64,000 nt of DNA. It comes from Iris pallida (Eukaryota > Streptophyta > Magnoliopsida > Asparagales > Iridaceae). The stretch spans positions 33,078,709 to 33,142,708 of the forward strand of contig JANAVB010029819.1 in the NCBI GenBank assembly GCA_029216955.1. The letters are read 5' to 3'. Shown piece by piece: positions 56,445-64,000 of this stretch (positions are counted from its first letter, which is position 1; every line of letters starts with the position of its first letter). Made by a program: the position numbers and the translations under genes. Below the pieces are notes generated by a model that was given only the letters and a program-made list of their open reading frames with translations, made no database searches and was not told the origin of the DNA.

Positions 56445-57919
56445 TGTCACGACCCGCACCCAGTGTAAGGGTACGAGACGTGGGTACGTCCAGCCTACGC
56501 CGCAGTATCGACGGTAGAACGTTGTCCTAGGTCCAACATCTAACACAATCTAGAATATGCTCCAATTGGAGAATATATATATGGTACAACTCAATCACAA
56601 TAACTAAGATGAATAGAAGAAAGATAATCTCAACAGAGAGTCACAATATGAATATAAATTCTGGTGTAAACCACACCATAATAAATCTCAATACAATCAC
56701 AAGTCTTATAACTAGATAGTAATATCAGTCTAATCTAACTCATGGTAAGTTCTCAGCGACTACTGGATCCTACTAAGGGTCCAGGTCACCTATGTTAACT
56801 AGCCTGCTCCATAATAAGTGTCGTAGCAATCCTCATCATCTGTAATATTTTAACAGGTCCAGTCAGGACAGGAACGAATACATATCTCTCACACAGTTCA
56901 TAACATGAAAAATATAAACAAGCTATAGAATAATGTACATGAACTGGCTGATAAAGAAATGACTGTAAAGAGAGAACATGATATATAGAAATAAATATAT
57001 ATATAATAAGAGAACTGAACTAACTACGTAATGTAGAGCACAATCTGGTTATGTAAACTGGCTTAGATTATACATGACTTAAATCTAGTTTGGAGTTGCA
57101 CATGAAATGGTGTAGATCACATAACCAAATAAATCCCCTTGTCCCAATCAGTAGACAAGGATCTGTCCATGTTATGTTATTGCACATGAAAGTAGTGTGT
57201 CATATGGATAGCTAGTCCACATGCACACTGGGTTATACATGAAGGCTCATATAATCATGAGTGTACATGAATGTCACATGGGTATACATGATAAGTATGA
57301 ATACAATAAGTAGACGATACACATGATAAAGTATGTGAGCACAATATACTCGTATTCGAGGGGATAACATCGCATGAAGATCCATATAGTACTAATCCAT
57401 GATAATATCGTGACATCAACAAGTAACTAGTCTTTAACAAGTAAATATGTCCAAGCAGAATGAACGCAGAGAATGTACTCGTCTGGCAATCCAAGCTGCT
57501 GATGAGTGTGTAACTGAACTGGAGTGATGTAATCCTATTTAAAACAACCACAAGTCATAACAAGGTCTAAAATATCATAAGGAATGCCTACAATGCAATT
57601 CTACATAATTTTAGGCCCTTCTAGGTCAAAGTCAACCCTTGGTCAAACCTGGTCAACTAGTCCGTTTACTAATTTTTAGGTCATACTCAAGTTTTCAAGT
57701 CATTCGGAGTTCGTTTGAGTCAATTTGGATCAAGTTTGACCCAAAGTTGACTTTTGTCAACTTGGTCAACTTGTCGGTCAATTCGACCAAACTAGGCTCC
57801 TTATGACGATCCTAATTTGTCCCAACACTCCCTATAGTCATATCACAAGCAAACATTACATTACCTATATTATATTAATATTGATCACATGTAATATAGT
57901 TTATATATACATACAGATA

Positions 57920-57965
57920 TAATATTATATATATATATATATATATATTATATTATATATATAAA

Positions 57966-58002
<37 letters not shown>

Positions 58003-58032
58003 AATATTATAATATATATAATATATATATAT

Positions 58033-58067
<35 letters not shown>
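57920..58067. repeat. TA and TG microsatellite
   Basis: Nearly pure TA repeats, then about ten TG units directly against the MITE edge. TA repeats resume at 58369. Confidence 0.9.
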
Positions 58068-58068
<1 letters not shown>

Positions 58069-58368
58069 GAAGCGGATCAAAGCCCCCTTAGAAAACCCCC
58101 TAAAAACCTCCCTCACTCTAATCCGTAATTTAATGTTAATACTAATGTTAATTATATTAAATACTAAAATTAATATTAAACTCAACATTAAAATTAATAT
58201 TAACATTAACATTAACATTAACATTAATATTAACATTAATATTAAAAACTAATATTAACATTAACATTAATATTAACATTAATATTAACATTAATATTAA
58301 CATTAATATTATGAATTAGAGTGAGGGGGTTTTTGAGGGTTTTCTAAGGGGGGCTTTTGATCCGCTCC
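58068..58368. mobile_element. Hairpin MITE in the TA microsatellite
   Basis: About 300 bp. The ends are inverted copies over about 55 bp: GGAAGCGGATCAAAGCCCCC at left, and GGAGCGGATCAAAAGCCCCC from the right end inward, with the pairing running on to CCTCACTCTAAT. The core is built of ATTAAC and ATTAAT words, mostly one orientation on the right and the opposite at the left edge. There is no coding capacity. The superfamily is not clear; TA on both sides is uninformative because the flanks are TA repeats. Confidence 0.8.
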
Positions 58369-58749
58369 ATATATATATATATATATTATATATATATATA
58401 TATATAATATATATATATAAATATACGCACATATATATATAAGTTATGAAAAGAACAATGGTTGTGTGTGGGTGTATGAGTGTCGAAGGGCTGCTGGTTT
58501 GAGTCACAAACTGAGAAGAAAGGTTAATATATCTACAAGAGAATACTATATCAAATATACTACAGTCAATAGAAAACTATATATATAAATATATATATAC
58601 ATATAAGCATATATGGATATGCATATACACATGTATATAAAAGAATAAGGGTCGATCTCGAAACTGGAATGAATTCCCAGATCTGGGATTGAGGCCTCGA
58701 CAACCTACTTCTAACATATATCACAATTAGATATAATATGACCTATTAT

Positions 58750-58836
<87 letters not shown>

Positions 58837-58850
58837 GTATATATATACAT
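58750..58850. repeat. TA microsatellite
   Basis: About 100 bp of almost pure TA. Confidence 0.9.
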
Positions 58851-60639
58851 AAAAAAAATATATACATACAATAGGTAGAAAACACCATAAATGCATATGG
58901 CTAGAAAAATATGAATTAAACCCAAGAGTCAAATCCCACAAGTCCAAAACAGCGTTCAAGAAACAAAAACTCAGAAATTATCACATTAAATCCCAGAAAT
59001 CAAAATATCACAAAATTATTCAAATCGAATGTCAAGAAAACCCAATTTTCATAAATCGACCCAAAACGCAAATACTCCAAATCAACTCACGAAACTTGGC
59101 AAATACGTTGGTCTCGACACGTGGGACATGCTCGGTACTCCCGTGGTCGAAACCGTGTCCGTATCGTGTCCAGTGAACGAGTATCGGAAAATCCGATACG
59201 TGCGCGATTCGAATCGATGCGAACCCGATTTCTCGCTCGTTTCCGATCCGATTCTTACGAACTTCTCGTACACATGGGCGTACACATCCCTGACCTACTA
59301 GCTGAGTTAGAGTAAGGCCATATGTCGTGTCTGACACGTACGTAGGGCGTACCCGTGTGCGGGTATACACGCATGCACGGTCCCGTACACAGCATCGTGC
59401 ATACGTGTCGACGAGTTTAGGGACTCGTGTGTCCTACCTCGTGTCTCTTGTTCATGTCCTAGTCTAGGGTAGGTATAAGGCTACACATTGGACACCCTGA
59501 ATCGTGTCCACGGTCTTCTTGTGTCCACACGAACATCGTCTCAGCGGTGGCTGACCCCCGTGCGCGTGTGGTTGATCATGCGATCACGATTTCTTCCTCG
59601 TTTCTCGACAAAACTTCACAAAATTTTGGGAGCATGTTCTCAGACATGGCCCCCACCTACATGTCAAATTTCATGTAACCACGTGGCCTGTGCATCGAGA
59701 AATCAACCCCGAGCAGCAGGGCACGTGCACGGCCTGGCGTGCAGCACGTTCGTGTCCTGTTTGGACACGGACACGAGTCTGATTCATGTCAAACTCATGG
59801 GGTTGTGATCCTCGTGTATAGGGCTACCAGATTATATAAAAAAATTCAGCAGAAATCAAGATTAAAACTATTGTGACATTTCATCGAATACCTACATATA
59901 AAAACCGATACGTGTCTGATACGGACACCAAACGAATACAAAACTGGACGAAAATGAACCTACAGGTCGAGGGTACCTAGATGCACACTTCCATGGAGAT
60001 AAATCAAAGAAACATGCTAGAATAGGATTTAGCTATTGAGAGTCAGAATCTTAATGTAAAAGGCTCCTCGAGCGCTCCAACTATCGAGTATCTCCAAGCA
60101 ACCGCCTCCAAACCATGCTAGCAATGCTCCAGCAAGATCCTCTCCTTCATACGAGCACAACAGATTTTTTGGGAAGAAACGTACTCCGGATGAAAAAGTT
60201 GAGAATTTTGGAGAGTGGAGGCTAGGGTTTCTCTTGGAGGCTAATGATTTCTACACAAGAAAGGGGGGACTGCCCATGGCCCCACTATAAGGGATTAGGG
60301 TTTTGGTTAGCACATGGGCCTAGGCTCCCTAAGTTGCTAATTAAGCCAAAGTCCGAAAAGGCTTTAAAAAGGCTAACTAGAAAATGACTTAAAATTCATT
60401 TAAATCATTTAAAAAAATTGCTAATTAATTCTAAATGATGAAAACTAATTCTAATTATGGCATTAGGTTTCTAGTCATGGGTGTAAGTTAAACCCATTAA
60501 GACTACTCAAACGTCAAACCAAACCACATATCATCACATGAATTCAATAAATTAATAAATTATAAAAATTATAAATGGCCAGATACCCTTAAAATGAAAA
60601 GTGGGTGTGACAAATCTACCCTCTTAAAATAATTTTGTC

Positions 60640-63103
60640 ATCGAAATTAAAGACAAAACTGAATAGACAAGAAGGATAGAAAGTCATACCTCAAGACTAG
60701 AAATGATAAGGTATTGCTCACATCCTCATCCTCCCTCTCCCAAGTAGACTCCCCTGGAGAGTGATGCCTCAATGCTACGTGAACTAAGGATATCGTCTGG
60801 TTCTTTAGCACCTTCTTCCATCGATCCAGAATCTCCACAGGTTGCTCTGGATAACTGGAGTAGGGCCCCACCTCGATCTCGGAATGATCCAGTACATGGC
60901 TGGGATTTGCCACTACCGTCTCAACTACAACACGTAAATAAATTGAGACTCCTTCAAATACGGGGGCAAGTCCCAGTCTGTATGACATATCATCGACTCT
61001 TCCACTGATAACGAAAGGTCCGATGAAACGCGGACTAAGCTTTCCACCTCCACCAAAGCAATAGTACCACGCGTGATTTCCTCAAACACCAGATCTCCAA
61101 CCTAGCACAAACATGGTCTCAACTTAACTATAACAATCACATGATTAAACAAAAATCACAAAACAAACAAGATTCTAATCTAAGTCTAAGCTGTACCTCA
61201 AACTGCAAAGGTCTTCGGTGGCTATCGACCCACTGTACTGCGCTACGCGAAGTCGATCTCTAATGAGCTTCACCTTCTCGGCTGCGTCAACAACCATCTC
61301 GGGTTCCATAAAGCTCGTACTCCAACGTCATCCCAAGACAAGGGTGTACGACATCTATGCCCGTATAGTGCCTCGATGGTGACATCCCAATGCTGGCCTG
61401 ATGACTGTTGTTGTATGCAAACTCCCACCAAGTGCAGGTAATCCTTCCAAGATCCTCCAAAATCTAGAACACAATCCACAACATGTCCTCGAGTGTCTGA
61501 ATAGTCCTCTCTGACTATCCGTCCGTTTGAGAGTGGTATGCAGTACTGAACTTGAGCTGAGTGCCCAAACTAGTCTGCAGACTCCGCCAGAATGGGAATT
61601 AAAGCGACTATCCCTATCCAGATAATGCTCACCGGAACTCAGTGTATCTTGACAATCTACTGCATATACATCTCTGCTAGCTTCTCAGTAGATGTACCTA
61701 CTTTAAATGGTAAAAAGTGGGTCGATTTTGTCAACATACCACGATGACCCAAATCGTGTCTTTTCCTCCTGGTGTATGCGGCTATCCAGAAAAAAAATCT
61801 ATCGTGATTTGCTCCCACTTCCACTTCAGAATGGGCAATGGCTGCAATAGTCCTCCTGGCCTTGCCTCTCTGCCTTAACATGCTGACAGACTAAACCTGG
61901 CTATGAAGCGTGCTACTTTCCGCTTCATCTCATACCACCATACATGCTCCTTCAAATCCTTATACATCTTGTTGGAACCTGGATGCATAGAGCACTGAGA
62001 ACGATGGGCCTCCTGTATGACCTGCTCTCGAAGCTCTCCACTAGGCAAACACAGTCTGAAACCGTAACTCAACGCGTCATCCTCTGCAATGACAAACTCA
62101 TCATCCGCCAATCCTGTTCGAACCTGCTCTTGGATACATCGTAGGGTAGCATCGTCGAACTGAGATGACTTGGTCCTCTTTATCAAGTCTGACTGAATCT
62201 GAAGGCTCCACATCTGTATATGAACTCCTGGCATAATCACCTCGATCCCCAAGCTCTCCAAATCTGCTAACAAGTGACGATCCATCGTCAAACACATAGC
62301 TACCGGATACCTACTCAAGGCATCGGCAACCACGTTAGCTTTCCCTGGATGATACTACAGTAAAATGTCAAAGTCCTTTATCAACTCCAACCATCTGCGC
62401 TGTCTCATGTTGAGCTCTTTATGTGCAAACACATACTTCAAGCTCTTGTGGTCTGTGAAGATCTCCACACGCTCTCGTATAGATAGTGCTTCCACAACTT
62501 AAGAATAAAGATAACTGTCGCCAACTCCAAATCATGGTAGGGTAGTTCTTCTCATGGGACGTAATTGCCTGGATGCGTAGGCAATCCCTTCCGATGTTGC
62601 TACAAGACACAACCAAAACCCTTTCCTGAGGCGTCACTGTAGATAGTGAACCCGCCTGATCCCGATGGTAATGTCAAAATCGGGGATGTCGTCAGTCGCT
62701 TCTTCAACTCATCAAAAGCAACTCATACTCCTTTGACCAGATAAACTGTGCGTCCTTCCGGGTCAGCTAGTCAATGGCTCTGCAATCTGGGAGAAATTCT
62801 GAATAAACCTCCTGTAGTAGCCTGCCAATCCCAGAAAGCTCCTGATCTCTGCAACTGAACTCGGTGCTGTCCACGCCTCGACTTCTCTGATCTTCTTGGG
62901 TCGACTGAGATACCATCTTCGGTCACAACATGACCTAGGAAATCAACTCAATCCAAAAAGAACTCACATTCGAGAGCTTGCCGTTAAAGCTGTCCCTCCT
63001 GAGAGTCTCCAGAACCACTTCAAATGCTTCGTGCTCCTCTGGGGTCTTCAAATAGACTAGAATATCATCGATGAACACCACATGAACTTGTCCAAGTACT
63101 GGT
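60640..63103 (-). pseudogene. Chromovirus pol: RT (part), RNase H, integrase, chromodomain-like tail
   Basis: Minus strand from 63103. RT: VVFIDDILVYLKTPEEHEAF, then ISVDPKKIREVEAWTAPSSV and IRSFLGLAGYYRRFIQNFSQ (63085-62780). RNase [21 protein letters not shown] then a VVADALSR box (62450-62310). H2C2 zinc region: QVIQEAHRSQCSMHPGSNKM then YKDLKEHVWW (62020-61920). Integrase core 61870-61270, heavily frameshifted. C-terminus: GKLSPRFIGPFVISGRVDDM then SYRLGLAP, and PVEILDRWKKVLKNQTISLV followed by a WERED box (60820-60740), a chromodomain-like segment. A frameshift already precedes FIDD next to the insertion point. Not functional. Confidence 0.85.
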
Positions 63104-64000
63104 TGTAAGCCCCTAGATTTTAAAATATTATTTTATAATTTTAAATAGTATTTATATCTTTAAAATGAATTATTATAATTATTAGGAATTTTTTAGAATT
63201 TGAATGATCTTTAAATAATTTTTAATGCCAAAAAATATCATTTTGTAATTATTTAAATTGTTTTAATATCAATTTGTAATTATTTTAATGTTTTAAATAT
63301 GTTTGCAATATTTATTTTGTCTGTGCAAATAAATTTGCACAGAGCAACAGCGCGGGGCCTATTTGCAATTTAGAAATTTGCATTTCCTAGGAGGTGAGTG
63401 TGTTTTGTAATATCTATAATTAAGGGAGGATTTCTGCAAAACCGTCCCCGACGACTTCGGCCGTCATCATCCCCGACGATTAACGTCGAAACCCTAACCC
63501 TAACCCTAACCCTAATCCGACCGACTTTTCGACACCTATGAAAGCCCCCCCACACAACCCTAGCCTAGAAAATCATCCCCCGACCGCTACAGCCGTCCTA
63601 GCCACGCCCTAGCTCGTCTTCTCCGACCACACTCGTCGGAACCCTAGATCTAGGTTTCCCGCCACCAGAGCCACTTCTGACGAACACCACCGCCGATCGA
63701 GCGTCTCGACGAGGCGACCCCCGTCCTATTTTTCTCGGCCACCCCGACGCCTACAACCACCGCCTGCCGCCCGATCAACAACGCCCATCGGACAGTATGT
63801 GTCTTTTCATGTCCGCTTTGCTTTTGTGTCTCGTATACACACGTATGGAATCGCCCAGTGTTGGGGAGTCCAGTGATGAACATGGACACACGACATTCGT
63901 GTCGTGCATGTCATTTTAGCTCCAGGACACAAGACTCGATATCGGGTTCGAAAACTCGTGTCCTTAACTGTCAGGACAGGGTCTATTGGATTGGGTTTCG
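63104..64000. repeat. Start of a further LTR, truncated by the window end
   Basis: TGTAAGCCCCTAGATTTT begins abruptly inside the RT of the previous element; the 5 bp before it is CTGGT. An AT-rich first part (to 63340) is followed by GC-richer, C-rich leader-like DNA. No protein is recognised. The TGTAA...CCCC start resembles other gypsy LTRs here, but without the far end this is an inference. Confidence 0.6.
63492..63515. repeat. Short (CCCTAA)4 telomere-like tract
   Basis: Four perfect CCCTAA hexamers, the vertebrate-type form, not the CCCTAAA heptamer of most plants. They follow GAAA and lie within the last LTR. Confidence 0.8.

Larger units (their letters stand above)
56445..60612 (-). 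repeat. 3' LTR of the chromovirus, 4.17 kb
   Basis: Begins TGTCACGACCCGCACCC and ends GTGGGTGTGACA on +. Next to it on the minus strand is the purine tract AAGAGGGTAGATT. It carries long TA microsatellites (57920-58048, 58369-58440, 58750-58850), a MITE, and a part rich in ACACG/CGTGTC words (59110-59780). Frames up to 113 codons occur, with no recognisable protein. Confidence 0.85.
56445..63103 (-). mobile_element. Chromovirus-type Ty3/gypsy element, minus strand, itself interrupted
   Basis: The right-hand LTR in this orientation (its 3' LTR) is 56445-60612, with TGTCAC/GTGACA ends. Its pol lies at 60640-63103 on the minus strand. It is inserted in the copia integrase at 56444/56445. The RT is cut at 63104 by another LTR, and the rest of the element lies beyond the window. 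A long LTR and a chromodomain-like C-terminus suggest a Tekay/Del-like chromovirus. Confidence 0.82.

Noticed and set aside
57991..58252. Open frames over ATTAAC words and TG repeats
   Set aside because: Low-complexity translation of a microsatellite and MITE core.

Overview
The window looks like plant (angiosperm) nuclear DNA from a repeat-rich, probably heterochromatic region. It consists almost entirely of transposable elements nested in one another, and I found no cellular housekeeping gene, tRNA or rRNA. The plant call rests on plant-type element families: a MULE with a plant mobile domain (PMD) gene, a CACTA element with TNP2/DUF4216/DUF4218, a Tat-lineage Ty3/gypsy element with two RNase H domains and a tRNA-Arg type primer site, chromovirus-like gypsy elements, and SIRE-like Ty1/copia remnants. 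The species cannot be told from the sequence.

Layout, left to right. 1-3062: 5' part of a minus-strand Ty3/gypsy element (RT, protease, gag, PBS, LTR). 3150-9243: a MULE with long terminal inverted repeats, a decayed transposase on + and a decayed PMD gene on -. 9631-10231: a 601-bp hAT remnant with 8-bp target duplications. 10558-13199: a gag-protease-only Ty3/gypsy element with two LTRs and a CATGA duplication. 14430-15888: a decayed copia pol and 3' LTR. From 15998 to about 51015, in three separated pieces, lies one minus-strand CACTA element (TNP2 plus a TNPA/Transposase_24-like gene) with an internal tandem duplication of about 1.95 kb.

The CACTA element is split by two large insertions. 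One is a coding-poor LTR element (17835-27622) with 3.2-kb LTRs and 3.3 kb of noncoding interior. The other is an 18.3-kb Tat-lineage element (32119-50453). Reading across the Tat insertion restores the TNP2 frame, and reading across the first insertion restores the sequence seen in the other copy of the duplication. Next come SIRE-like copia LTR pieces (51190-53605) and a decayed copia gag-integrase (53640-56444). That copia is cut by a minus-strand chromovirus with a 4.17-kb LTR (56445-60612), which itself carries a hairpin MITE. The chromovirus pol is cut at 63104 by the start of another LTR that runs off the window.

The Tat-lineage element is the most interesting part. Its pol frame (RT, RNase H, second RNase H, integrase) is open for more than 3 kb. 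On the opposite strand, between integrase and the 3' LTR, it carries a gene that can be modelled with a TATA box, three exons and phase-consistent GT-AG introns. That gene encodes a PMD-like protein with an acidic/proline-rich middle and a coiled-coil tail, and is now broken by stops and one frameshift. A short motif, ATGCGGY, is arrayed in four settings in the element: as 17-bp repeats in both LTRs, as 36-bp (12-residue) repeats in the gag N-terminus, and as a looser array in the large intron of the antisense gene. The window therefore holds two PMD genes carried by unrelated element classes (MULE and Tat). All functional calls come from reading motifs by eye; no database search was run.
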